From Candidatus Rokuibacteriota bacterium (lineage in GTDB: Bacteria > Methylomirabilota > Methylomirabilia > Rokubacteriales > CSP1-6): a stretch of DNA of 61,760 nucleotides. Below the pieces are notes generated by a model that was not told where the DNA came from, ran no database searches, and saw only the letters and a list, made by a program, of their open reading frames with translations. The stretch spans positions 1 to 61,760 of the forward strand of contig JAUSJX010000069.1 of assembly GCA_030647435.1 (NCBI GenBank). The letters are read 5' to 3'. The position numbers and the translations under genes are program-made. Positions 8,199 through 16,216 of the stretch are shown here, one piece after another. How positions within the stretch are numbered: position 1 is the first letter of the stretch; every line of letters starts with the position of its first letter.

Positions 8199-8419
8199 GC
8201 AGGCCGCTGAAAAAGGCCCATCTGCTTCGTTGGCGCCCTCGGCCGCACGCTCGTGGTCGTTCGAGCTGAGGGGCGGAGCCACGAGGCGAGGGCTGAGATG
8301 ATGGTTTGTACGCCTCGCGTGCGGAATCAACTCAGCCCTCGTCTCGCGACGGCATAGGCCGTCGCTCAACTCGAACAGCGGGGCGCCGCCTCGCATCTGG
8401 GCCTTTTTGAGCGGCCTGC
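8199..8419. repeat. 221-bp MITE-like palindromic element
   Basis: The ends are near-perfect inverted repeats of 22 bp: GCAGGCCGCT then S-AAAAAGGCCCA at 8199-8220, and its complement at 8398-8419. Inside, two inverted copies of a TCAGCCCTCGCCTCG...CTCGAAC hairpin unit lie at 8259-8296 and 8332-8376. No coding capacity. It fills the gap between the TPR gene and the DsbA-family gene. Confidence 0.85.
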
Positions 8420-8437
8420 GGGTTCTTCAGCATCCCG

Positions 8438-9040
8438 CTAGGCGTCTTCGATCGCCTTGCGGTACGTGGGAAGGTCCACGAGGCCGGTCAGGCGCCTGCC
8501 GCCCTCCACGATGATGGTGGGGATGGCGCGCACCTGGTCGCGGGTCACCGCTTCCTCGTAGTCACGCGTCACGGCGTCGCGCGCCGCGCCGCCCTCCCAG
8601 TCGTGGAGAAAGCGCGTCATGTCCGCGCCGGCTTCCTTGACGACGCCCATCAGCTCGTCCGGCTTGGCGATATTGATGCTCCGGGAGAAGAAGGCCTCGT
8701 AGAGGAGCAGGTGGAGGCGGTCGAACGCCTGAGCACCCTGGAGCTCCACGCACTTGGCCGCCTCCAGCGCCGGCAGGGACCAGTTCGGGTAGTCATCGCG
8801 CGGCCACGGCGTGTACGTAATGCCGTCGCTCGCCGCCATGGCGCCGCAACGGCGCCACCCCTCTTCACGGTGGGTGCCCTTGAAGGCGACCGACGGGTCG
8901 GGCTCAGGGCGAAGCGGGAAGGCCTTCCACTGGATGACGAGGTCGTCGCCCATCTCATCCTTGAGTCTCCGGAGGCGCACGGCCGCCGGGTAGCACCACG
9001 GTCAGAGGTAATCGGCGTATTCCACGATGTGCACGGGCAT
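8438..9040 (-). CDS. DsbA/FrnE-family thiol oxidoreductase, probable selenoprotein (Sec-Pro-Trp-Cys)
   Basis: Thioredoxin-fold oxidoreductase of the DsbA/FrnE/2-hydroxychromene-2-carboxylate isomerase superfamily, 200 residues counting Sec. From ATG 9040 the frame reads MPVHIVEYADYL, then TGA (9004-9002), then PWCYPAAVRLRRLKDE. In relatives this motif is CPWC, so the TGA replaces exactly the N-terminal active-site Cys. The rest is intact to TAG 8438, with the cis-Pro loop AIPT near the end and a typical helical insert. GGGAGG lies 5 nt before the ATG. Downstream of the TGA, after 14 nt, GGCG-GCCGTG-CGCC can form a small stem-loop with G in its loop, placed like a bacterial SECIS. No signal peptide, so cytoplasmic. 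The alternative is a nonsense mutation in a pseudogene or a start at 8980. Confidence 0.8.
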
Positions 9041-9133
9041 GCTCGCCTCCCGGAGTTATTGTACCGGGTGTGATTGTACCGCAAGGGGCGCTCACGGGGC
9101 GGACCGCGTGACGGTTGCGATATACTTGGGCAC

Positions 9134-9991
9134 ATGACGCTGCGAGTTTTCGTTGGAATCGTCTTGTGCGCCGCTCTCGGGGGCGGCTGCGCCGGCCCCA
9201 TTTCCTTCGAGAACGCGACGCCGAAGGCGCCGGCGCGCGTCGAGGGGCGTCTCGTCAAGCCGGGCGGGCCCGGGCCTTTTCCCGCGCTCGTCCTTCTTCA
9301 CGGCTGCCACGGCGTCTCCTCGCAGGTCTACACCTGGGCGCGCTGGCTCGCCGACCGGGGATACGTCGCCTTCGTCGTGGACAGCTTTGGGCCGCGCAAG
9401 GAGCCGGCGGACTGCAAGGACGACCCGAGCCCCGGCGCCATGCCCAACACCGCGCGCTTCGACGATGCGATCGGCGCCCTGCGGACTCTGCAGTCGCGGC
9501 CGTTCGTCATTTCGGATCGGGTCGCGTCGTTCGGCTGGTCGCAGGGGGGCCAGTACGCCATGTCGGTCATCAACGGGCCGACCCTCGAGCGCGCCCGCGC
9601 GCGCGGGGTCGCGCTGCCGCCGGTGGGGTTCGCCGCGGCGATCGCCATGTACCCGGGCGGATGCCGCGACTATGCCAAGGAGCTGGTCGTGCGACCCCTG
9701 CTCCTTCTGATCGGCGGCTCCGACGACTGGACGCCGCCCCAGTACTGCCGCGAGATGGCGGCGAACGTGAGGGCGCGCGGCGCCGACGTGACGCTCGTCG
9801 AGTACAAGGGCGCCTACCACTACTTCGACGTGGTCGGCCAGCAGAAGGAAGTGCTCAAGGACATCGAACAGCCGTTCACGCGGGGCAGCTACGGCGTGAC
9901 CGTCGCGTACGATCCCGAAGCGGCGGTCGACGCCCAGCGGCAAGTCGAGGCCTTCCTGGCGCGGGTCCTCAAGGGCGCGCCGCCGCGCTGA
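9134..9991 (+). CDS. Dienelactone hydrolase-like alpha/beta hydrolase lipoprotein
   Basis: Alpha/beta hydrolase of 285 residues. It starts with a lipoprotein signal: MTLRVFVGIVLCAALGGGC, lipobox Cys at residue 19. The fold begins LVLLHGCHGVS; the nucleophile elbow is GWSQGG (Ser near residue 136), the acid is likely in GGSDDWTP and the His in GAYHYFD. That order and spacing suit the dienelactone hydrolase family, but the substrate is unknown. The start ATG 9134 is chosen because it gives the signal sequence. TATACT at 9121-9126 could be a -10 box but would leave almost no leader. It is divergent from the DsbA-family gene; the adjacent HtrA-like gene follows 60 bp later on the same strand. Confidence 0.87.
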   Translation: MTLRVFVGIVLCAALGGGCAGPISFENATPKAPARVEGRLVKPGGPGPFPALVLLHGCHGVSSQVYTWARWLADRGYVAFVVDSFGPRKEPADCKDDPSPGAMPNTARFDDAIGALRTLQSRPFVISDRVASFGWSQGGQYAMSVINGPTLERARARGVALPPVGFAAAIAMYPGGCRDYAKELVVRPLLLLIGGSDDWTPPQYCREMAANVRARGADVTLVEYKGAYHYFDVVGQQKEVLKDIEQPFTRGSYGVTVAYDPEAAVDAQRQVEAFLARVLKGAPPR

Positions 9992-10050
9992 CGCCGCGTC
10001 TGCCGTTGCCCTCTCACGGCGCGGCGTGCTAGCGTGGGCGACTGATATTC

Positions 10051-10959
10051 ATGGACGCGTCGGTCGAGCTCGTCAAGCGGCTCCTGGCCTCGGTGGTGCA
10101 CATCCACGCCGAGGTGCCTGCGGCCCATCCCTCCGCGCGGATACTCGGCGACGAGCGCATGGGTACCGGCATCATCGTGGATCCCTCGGGGCTGATCCTC
10201 ACCGTCAACTATGTGGTCATGGGCGGCGAGACCATCCAGGTGAGCTTCGGCAAGGGACGCTCCCAGCGGGCGGAGATCGTGGCCCAGGACTTCGAGCTCG
10301 GGCTTGCCCTGTTGAAGGTCAAGCGGACGAACCTGCCGGCGGTGCCTGTCGCGTCCTCGGCTGACCTGGACCGCGGTGAGCCCGTCTTCGCGCTCGGCGC
10401 CACGGGTCCCAGGGAACGGCGCGTGTCGGGCGGGCTCTTGACCTACCTCGGCGAGTTCGAGGCGTACTGGGAATATCTCCTCGATCGGAGCCTGGTGTCG
10501 AGCGCGGCGAATCCCGGCTTCGGCGGCGGCCCGCTGTTCACGATTACGGGGCGGATGATCGGCGTCGTCTCGCTCAACCTGGGCGAGATCATGCGCGTGT
10601 CGCTGGCCATCCCCGGCGAGTGCTACCTGGCGAATCGCGAGGAGTACCTGCGCCACGGGCGCGCGGTCAGCCGACCGCTGCGGGCGTGGCTGGGCGTCTT
10701 CGCCCATCCGCTCGACGAGGGCGTGGTGGTGGCGGGGCTGGTGCCCAACGGGCCCGGCGCGCGCTCGGGCATCCGCGAGGGCGACGTGATCCTCTCGCTC
10801 GACGCCCACCAGGTGCCGACGCGGAAGGACCTGTACCTGTCCCTCTGGCGGCGAGGGCCGGGAGAGCGGATCGCGCTCGAGGTGATGCGCGACAACGAGC
10901 TCAAGCGGCTCGACGTGACTGGCGGCGACCGCGCGGACTTCTACAAGCAGATCTCCTGA
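10051..10959 (+). CDS. HtrA/DegP-like protein with PDZ domain, catalytically dead
   Basis: Protein of 302 residues with the trypsin-like fold of HtrA proteases (residues about 10-185) and a C-terminal PDZ domain (about 205-295; GLVPNGPGARSGIREGDVIL). All three catalytic positions are changed: the usual VNHV is VNYV (Tyr54), the usual D in DLALLK is Gly84 (ELGLALLK), and GNSGG is GFGGG (Gly158). It should therefore bind peptides but not cleave them. No signal peptide is visible, unlike periplasmic HtrA. The ATG at 10051 is supported by a downstream VVHIHAEV strand typical of the domain start. An SDR gene follows 13 bp after the stop, so the two are probably co-transcribed. Confidence 0.87.
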   Translation: MDASVELVKRLLASVVHIHAEVPAAHPSARILGDERMGTGIIVDPSGLILTVNYVVMGGETIQVSFGKGRSQRAEIVAQDFELGLALLKVKRTNLPAVPVASSADLDRGEPVFALGATGPRERRVSGGLLTYLGEFEAYWEYLLDRSLVSSAANPGFGGGPLFTITGRMIGVVSLNLGEIMRVSLAIPGECYLANREEYLRHGRAVSRPLRAWLGVFAHPLDEGVVVAGLVPNGPGARSGIREGDVILSLDAHQVPTRKDLYLSLWRRGPGERIALEVMRDNELKRLDVTGGDRADFYKQIS

Positions 10960-10972
10960 CCGGAGGGTAACC

Positions 10973-11767
10973 GTGGACCTGGGTCTCAAGGGCAAGGTGG
11001 CGTTGGTGGTGGCGGCGAGCAAGGGCATGGGCAAGGCGTCGGCCATGGGCTTCGGCGCAGAAGGCGCGCGCGTGGCCATGTGCGCGCGGGGAGAGGCCGA
11101 CCTGCGCGCGGCTGCCGACGAGGTCAGCAAGCAGACCGGCGCGGAGGTGCTGGCGGTGCCGGCCGACGCCAACAAGCCGGAGGACATCGAGCGCGTCGTG
11201 GCCAAGACGCGGGAGAAGTGGGGCGGCGTGGACGTGCTCGTGGCCAACGTCGGCGGGCCCCCGCCCGGACCCTTCGAGCAGATGACCGACGAGCAGTGGA
11301 AGGCGGCCTTCGAGCAGGTCCACCTCTCGACCGTGCGCTTCATTCGGGCGGTGCTGCCCGACATGAAGAGGAAGAAGTGGGGGCGCATCCTCGCCATCCA
11401 GTCCAGCTCGGTCAAGCAGCCCGTCGAAGGATTGATCCTCTCGAACGGAATCCGCCCAGGCATCGCCGGGATGTTCAAGACGCTCGCCAACGAGCTCGGA
11501 CGGGAGGGCATCACGGTCAACATGGTCCTGCCGGGACGGATCCGGACCGACCGCTTCATCGGGCACCAGAAGGATTTGGCCGCCCGGGCTGGGAAGAGCC
11601 TGGAGGAGTGGATCGCCACGCGGTCCACGGCGGACATTCCCATGGGGCGCATCGGCACACCCGAGGAGTTCGCCAACATGGTCATCTTCCTCGCCTCGGA
11701 GCGGGCCTCGTACATGACCGGCTGCGTGGTGCAGGTGGACGGCGGCCTGATCAAGAGCGTGGTGTAG
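10973..11767 (+). CDS. SDR family oxidoreductase, divergent SNxxR type
   Basis: Short-chain dehydrogenase of 264 residues starting at GTG 10973 (GGAGGG upstream). The cofactor region KVALVVAASKGMGKASAMGF replaces the usual TGxxxGIG by AASKGMG. The catalytic Ser region IQSSSVKQP is kept, but YxxxK is replaced by LSNGIRPG, so Asn and Arg stand near the Tyr and Lys positions. This substitution defines a recurrent bacterial SDR subgroup often annotated as 3-oxoacyl-ACP reductase without proof. The end GCVVQVDGGLIKSV is typical. It lies between the HtrA-like gene and YihY with almost no gaps. Confidence 0.85.
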   Translation: MDLGLKGKVALVVAASKGMGKASAMGFGAEGARVAMCARGEADLRAAADEVSKQTGAEVLAVPADANKPEDIERVVAKTREKWGGVDVLVANVGGPPPGPFEQMTDEQWKAAFEQVHLSTVRFIRAVLPDMKRKKWGRILAIQSSSVKQPVEGLILSNGIRPGIAGMFKTLANELGREGITVNMVLPGRIRTDRFIGHQKDLAARAGKSLEEWIATRSTADIPMGRIGTPEEFANMVIFLASERASYMTGCVVQVDGGLIKSVV

Positions 11768-11775
11768 ACGATGTC

Positions 11776-12579
11776 ATGAGGACGCTCCGCACCGCCATCA
11801 GGAACTTCCGGGCGCACCGGGGATTCTTCCACGCCTCGGGACTGGCGTTCAGCTTCCTGACGTGTCTCGTGCCAATCCTCTTCTTCATCGTCTCGCTGGC
11901 CGGCTTCGTCCTGAGCCGGAAAGCGGCGTCGGAGGTGGTGCTCAAGCAGCTGTCGGAGCTGATCCCGGTTTACAAGGAGGAGCTCCACGCATCCCTCGCC
12001 GAGGTCATCCGGCGGCGCAGGCTCTCGGGCCTCCTCGGCACGGGGGTGCTGCTGCTCTTTGCCAGCCAGCTGTTCGCCTCGCTGAGGCTCGTGCTCAACG
12101 ACATCTTCGGGTTCAGCCGGGGGCCGGGACTGCTGCGCGAGATCGGCAAGGACCTCGCCCTCCTCTTCTTGATGGGCGTCTTCTTCCTCGGCAGCATCAT
12201 GGTTTTCGACCTCTTCGGATGGGTCCGGTTCCTGCTGCTCACGCCGGCCCAAATGCCGGCCGAGTGGATCCGCTCGCTCTTCATGGCGTTAGCCGTGGGA
12301 TTCAGCACGATGCTGTTCTTCGTCATGTACCGGTACTTCCCGCATCAGAGGGTCCCAACGGGCCCGGCGCTGGCGGGGGCGCTGTTGGCCGCGATGCTGT
12401 GGGAGGCGGCGAAGCAGGGGTTCCGCTGGTACATCCTGCGGGTCGGGGTGTACGACGCCATCTACGGCCCGCTGGGCGCGCTGGTGGCGCTCGGCATGTT
12501 CGCGTACTACTCCGGCATCGTGTTCATCCTGGGCGCCGAATTCACTGAGGCGCTTAGATCGCGGAAGGACCGCGGGTAG
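11776..12579 (+). CDS. YihY/BrkB family inner-membrane protein
   Basis: Integral membrane protein of 267 residues with about six hydrophobic segments. The family pattern is clear: N-terminal HASGLAFSFLTCLVPILFF, the central GLLGTGVLLLFASQLFASLRLVLNDIF, and C-terminal VYDAIYGPLGALVALGMFAYYSGIVFILGAEFTEA. The family was once called ribonuclease BN by mistake; its function is unsettled (possible transporter). The start ATG 11776 lies 8 bp after the SDR stop; an ATG five bases earlier is followed directly by a stop. Likely one operon with the flanking SDR and CoA-transferase genes. Confidence 0.9.
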   Translation: MRTLRTAIRNFRAHRGFFHASGLAFSFLTCLVPILFFIVSLAGFVLSRKAASEVVLKQLSELIPVYKEELHASLAEVIRRRRLSGLLGTGVLLLFASQLFASLRLVLNDIFGFSRGPGLLREIGKDLALLFLMGVFFLGSIMVFDLFGWVRFLLLTPAQMPAEWIRSLFMALAVGFSTMLFFVMYRYFPHQRVPTGPALAGALLAAMLWEAAKQGFRWYILRVGVYDAIYGPLGALVALGMFAYYSGIVFILGAEFTEALRSRKDRG

Positions 12580-12626
12580 CAGCGTTGCGTGCCGGGGCCG
12601 TGGGGCTGTGGTAGGTTGTGGCGGCC

Positions 12627-13826
12627 ATGACTGACCCGCCCGTCCAAGCGCTCGAGGGTGTGCGCGTCCTCGAGCTGGCCCATCTGATCGCCGGCCCGAC
12701 CTGCGGCATGTACTTAGCAGACATGGGCGCCGACGTCATCAAGGTCGAGTCGCGCGAGTCGCCTGATGCCTCCAGGACGGTGTACGGGATCGCGCGGGCT
12801 GGTGAAGGCATCCTGCATCTCACGGTGAACCGCAACAAGCGCGCCCTCTGTCTCGACCTGGGGAAGCCCCTGGGGCGCGAGGCCTTCTACCGGGTCGTCA
12901 AGACGGCGGACGTCGTCCTCGAGGGCTACCGCAACGGGGTGGCGGAGAAGCTCGGCATCGACTACACCACGCTCCGGCCGATGAACCCGCGCCTCATCTA
13001 TTGCTCCGTGTCTGCCTTCGGGCCCGAGGGGCCGTGGCGGAACAAGCCGGGTCTCGACGCGCTGGCGCAGGCGGTCGGCGGGCTCATGGCGGTGACGGGC
13101 GAGACGGACGGCGGCCCGGCGCTGGTCGGGGCTCCGGTGGTGGACACGATCGGAGGCCTGCTGGCGGTGCAGGGCATCCTCACGGCGTTGATCGCCCGGG
13201 GGCGAACGGGCGAGGGACAGCGGGTGGACGTCTCGCTGCTCGACGGGGTCCTGCTCTCGCACTTAGCAAGGCTGTCGGTCTTCCACGAAACGGGCGTGCC
13301 GATCGGCCGCTACGGCAGCGGACATCCGAACCTCGTGCCGTACCAGGCCTTCCGCGCGCGCGACGGGTGGATCTTCCTGGCGGTCTGGAAGGACGTCACG
13401 TGGCGGCCATTCTGCGATGTGGCCGGCCGGCCCGCGCTCGCCGACGACCCGCGCTTCGCGACCCGCGCGGACCGGCTCGCGAACCGCAAGGAGCTGACGG
13501 CGCTGCTCGAGATCGCCATCGCCGAGCGCACGATCGAGGAGTGGATGGCGGCGCTCGAGCCTATCGACGTGCTCTGCGCGCCGATCAACGACTACGCGCA
13601 GCTGGTGCGGCACCCGGCGGTGCGGGCGACGGGGATGATCGTCGAGCAGGAGCACCCGCGGGCCGGGCGCTTCACGACCATGGCCCCGGCGGTCAAGCTC
13701 GAGAAGACCCCGGGCACGATACGGACCGGGGCGCCGGCCCTGGGCGAGCACTCACGCGAGATCCTGGGAGAAGCGGGCCTGGCGCCGGCCGAGCTGGACG
13801 CGCTGGCCGCCCAGGGCATCATCTGA
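12627..13826 (+). CDS. CaiB/BaiF family III CoA-transferase
   Basis: CoA-transferase of 399 residues, normal for family III. It moves CoA between acyl groups through a covalent aspartyl-CoA intermediate. Family features: LEGVRVLELAHLIAGPTCGMYLADMGADVIKVE at the N-terminus, NRNKRALCLDL, KPGLDALAQAVGGLMAVTG around residue 150 and the GRGRTGEGQRVDVSLLD segment. The catalytic Asp should be in the KPGLDALAQ stretch or nearby. Substrate unknown; the flanking SDR genes suggest acyl-CoA metabolism. A GTG at 12618 in the same frame is an alternative start adding three residues. The end of the gene is partly duplicated just downstream. Confidence 0.92.
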   Translation: MTDPPVQALEGVRVLELAHLIAGPTCGMYLADMGADVIKVESRESPDASRTVYGIARAGEGILHLTVNRNKRALCLDLGKPLGREAFYRVVKTADVVLEGYRNGVAEKLGIDYTTLRPMNPRLIYCSVSAFGPEGPWRNKPGLDALAQAVGGLMAVTGETDGGPALVGAPVVDTIGGLLAVQGILTALIARGRTGEGQRVDVSLLDGVLLSHLARLSVFHETGVPIGRYGSGHPNLVPYQAFRARDGWIFLAVWKDVTWRPFCDVAGRPALADDPRFATRADRLANRKELTALLEIAIAERTIEEWMAALEPIDVLCAPINDYAQLVRHPAVRATGMIVEQEHPRAGRFTTMAPAVKLEKTPGTIRTGAPALGEHSREILGEAGLAPAELDALAAQGII

Positions 13827-13857
13827 CACGTTCCCCCAAGGCATCATCTGACACGTT
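13815..13857. repeat. 18-bp direct duplication of the CoA-transferase gene end
   Basis: GGCATCATCTGACACGTT occurs at 13815-13832 and again at 13840-13857, so the last codons and the stop of the CoA-transferase appear twice, 25 bp apart. Confidence 0.9.
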
Positions 13858-13878
13858 TCCAACGAGGAGAGGGCTCCG

Positions 13879-14802
13879 ATGGCGATGACTCCGATGCTCA
13901 AGGACAAGGTCGCGGTGGTGACGGGCGCGGCCCGCGGGATCGGGCGTGAGATCGCGATCCTCATGGCCCAGTACGGCGCCAAGGTGGTCGTGAACGACTA
14001 CGGCGGGAGCGCCGACGGCAAAGGCGGCGAGCACGGTCCGGCCGACGAGGTGGTCAAGGAGATCACGGCCAAGGGCGGCCAGGCCGCGGCCAACTACGAG
14101 TCGGTGTCGACCATGGCGGGCGGCCAGGCCATCATCCAGACCGCGCTCGACCGGTTCGGGGGCATCGACATCGTCGTCAACAATGCCGGCATCCTCCGGG
14201 ACCGCATGATCTTCAACATGACGGAGGAGGAGTGGGACGGCGTCATCAACACGCACCTCAAGGGCACGTTTGCCGTGACGCGGGCCGCCGTCCCGCACAT
14301 GAGGGAGAAGAAGTGGGGGCGCTTGGTCAACATGACCTCCACCTCGGGGCTCGTGGGCAACGTCGGGCAGGCCAACTACGCAGCCGCCAAGCTCGGCATC
14401 GTGGGGCTGACCAAGGTGACGGCGCTCGACATGGCCCGCTACAACGTCACGGCCAATTGCATCTCGCCCTTCGCGTGGACGCGGATGATCGGGACCATCC
14501 CGACGGAGACTGAGGCGCAGAAGGCGCGCGTCGAGAAGATCAAGAAGATGGGGCCGGAGCACATCGCCCCGGTGGCGGTCTTCCTCGCGAGCGACGCCGC
14601 CAAGGAGATCTCGGGGCAGGTCTTCGGCGTGCGCGGCAAGGAGATCATGCTCTTCAACCACATGCGGCCGATCCGGAACATGCACCACGACCAGGGCTGG
14701 ACACCGGAGCGTCTGGCCGAGATGTTCCCTGGCACGCTCAAGCACCATCTGGTTCCGCTGGAGACCTCCGGACAGTACTTCAACTACGACCCGCTCGTCT
14801 GA
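13879..14802 (+). CDS. SDR dehydrogenase, (3R)-hydroxyacyl-CoA dehydrogenase-like
   Basis: Classical-type SDR of 307 residues. The cofactor motif is VVTGAARGIGREIA, followed by VVVNDYGGSADG, a combination seen in the dehydrogenase part of peroxisomal multifunctional enzyme 2 and bacterial relatives. The catalytic set is complete: NNAG, Ser in NMTSTSGLVG, and YAAAK. The C-terminus extends about 50 residues beyond a minimal SDR. By family and by its CoA-transferase neighbour it probably oxidises a hydroxyacyl-CoA; this is inference. The ATG 13879 follows a GAGGAGAGGG ribosome binding site. Confidence 0.88.
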   Translation: MAMTPMLKDKVAVVTGAARGIGREIAILMAQYGAKVVVNDYGGSADGKGGEHGPADEVVKEITAKGGQAAANYESVSTMAGGQAIIQTALDRFGGIDIVVNNAGILRDRMIFNMTEEEWDGVINTHLKGTFAVTRAAVPHMREKKWGRLVNMTSTSGLVGNVGQANYAAAKLGIVGLTKVTALDMARYNVTANCISPFAWTRMIGTIPTETEAQKARVEKIKKMGPEHIAPVAVFLASDAAKEISGQVFGVRGKEIMLFNHMRPIRNMHHDQGWTPERLAEMFPGTLKHHLVPLETSGQYFNYDPLV

Positions 14803-14860
14803 CGGGCCCTGTCGTGAGCGCTGTCCTCGGCGTCCTCGTGGCGTGTCCCGAGAGCGTGCG

Positions 14861-16210
14861 ATGAGACTCCGTGTGCTGGCCGCCGCCGCCCTCGGCGTGT
14901 GGGCGGCCGCGGCCGGCGCCGATGCGCCCGGGCTGTTGCTCACGGTGGGTGAGGTCAGCGATCGCGGCGCGGTGGTCTGGATCCGGGGCACGAGTGCCTC
15001 GCCGGTCTCGATCACCTATGCGCCTGCCGGCGGCGGCGAAGAGCGGCAGGCGCAGGTGGCGCTTTCCTTGGCAGCCGACCGCACCGGCAAGGCCTCGCTC
15101 TCGGGTCTCCTGCCCGGCATACGGTATCGCTACGAGGCGACCCAGGGCGGGGCGAACGCGGAGGGCGAGTTCGTGACGGCGCCCGCGCCGGATTCGGAGA
15201 CGCCGGTCAGGTTCGCCTGGAGCGGGGACCTGGGCTCGCCAGGCTACTGCCGGCGGGTGACCGACGGCTATCCGATCTTCCGCGCGATGGCGCGCGTTCC
15301 GGTGGATTTCTTTCTCTTCGTTGGCGACACCATCTACGGCGACCACGTCTGCGACGGGCCCGAGTTCGTGCCGGGCAGCGGTTTCGTCGCGAAGACCCTG
15401 GCGCAGTACCACGCCAAGCACCGGTACAACCGCGCAGACGCGGCGGTGCAGGCGTACTTCCGGCGGACGTCTGTCTTCGCGATCTGGGACGACCACGAGG
15501 TGGTCAACGACTTCTCCGGCAGCGTCGAGGCGCGCATGCCCACCGGCCGGCAGGCCTTCATCGACTACTTCCCGATCGTGCCACCACGCGAGGAGCCCGG
15601 CCGGCTCTACCGGCGCTTCCGCTGGGGCAGGCTTCTCGAGGTGTTCATCCTCGACACGCGCCAGTACAGGAGCGCCAACCGCGATCCGGACGGGCCGGGC
15701 AAGACGATGCTGGGCCGCGCGCAGCGCCGATGGCTCGTCGAGGGCGTGTCGGGTTCGTCCGCGCTCTGGAAGGTCGTGGTGACGAGCGTGTCGCTGTCCG
15801 TGTCGACGGGGCGCAAGGCTCGCGACTCCTGGAGCAACGCCAACATCTTGGGCTTTCCCGAGGAAGCCGGCACCGGTTTCGCCACGGAGCGCGACGCGAT
15901 CCTGCGCGACCTGCGCATCGGCGGGGTCAAAAACTTGGTCTTCCTGGCCGCCGACGTCCACCACGCCGAGCTGATCCGCCACCACCCGACGACGGAGTGG
16001 TCTTTCCACGAGTTCATCGCGGGACCGCTGTCGGCATCCATGGGGCGGCCTCGCCCGCTCGACGACGCCCTCAACCCGCGCTCGCTCTGGGCGCTGGGCG
16101 GCGTCCTGAACTTCGGGGACATCGCCGTGGATGCCGCGTCGCTGACGGTGCGCATCATCGACGCCGATGGCCACGTGCGCCACACCCACACCGTCGGCGC
16201 TTCGCCTTAG
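14861..16210 (+). CDS. PhoD-like alkaline phosphatase/phosphodiesterase, exported
   Basis: Metallophosphoesterase of the PhoD family, 449 residues. An N-terminal signal peptide, MRLRVLAAAALGVWAAAAGADA, sends it across the inner membrane. A fibronectin-like N-terminal domain (residues about 25-110) carries LLPGIRYRYEATQGG. Metal-binding and active-site motifs follow: FVGDTIYGD near 150, AIWDDHEVVND near 207, DTRQYRSANRDPD near 265, and FLAADVHHAELIR near 365. These match PhoD-like phosphatases that hydrolyse phosphomono- or diesters outside the cytoplasm. The ATG 14861 is chosen since it begins the signal peptide; an upstream ATG at 14843 would only add six charged residues. Confidence 0.88.
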   Translation: MRLRVLAAAALGVWAAAAGADAPGLLLTVGEVSDRGAVVWIRGTSASPVSITYAPAGGGEERQAQVALSLAADRTGKASLSGLLPGIRYRYEATQGGANAEGEFVTAPAPDSETPVRFAWSGDLGSPGYCRRVTDGYPIFRAMARVPVDFFLFVGDTIYGDHVCDGPEFVPGSGFVAKTLAQYHAKHRYNRADAAVQAYFRRTSVFAIWDDHEVVNDFSGSVEARMPTGRQAFIDYFPIVPPREEPGRLYRRFRWGRLLEVFILDTRQYRSANRDPDGPGKTMLGRAQRRWLVEGVSGSSALWKVVVTSVSLSVSTGRKARDSWSNANILGFPEEAGTGFATERDAILRDLRIGGVKNLVFLAADVHHAELIRHHPTTEWSFHEFIAGPLSASMGRPRPLDDALNPRSLWALGGVLNFGDIAVDAASLTVRIIDADGHVRHTHTVGASP

Positions 16211-16216
16211 CGGACC

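Noticed and set aside
8438-8980. A shorter DsbA-family gene starting at ATG 8980.
   Set aside because: It would lack the active site, while the upstream frame through the TGA restores it and has a good ribosome site.
9098-9126. Sigma-70 promoter before the lipoprotein hydrolase (TATACT at 9121).
   Set aside because: No acceptable -35 box, and the distance to the start codon is very short.
9889-12252. Long reverse-strand frame of nearly 800 codons.
   Set aside because: Antisense to the HtrA-like, SDR and YihY genes, with no family pattern; a product of high GC at third positions.
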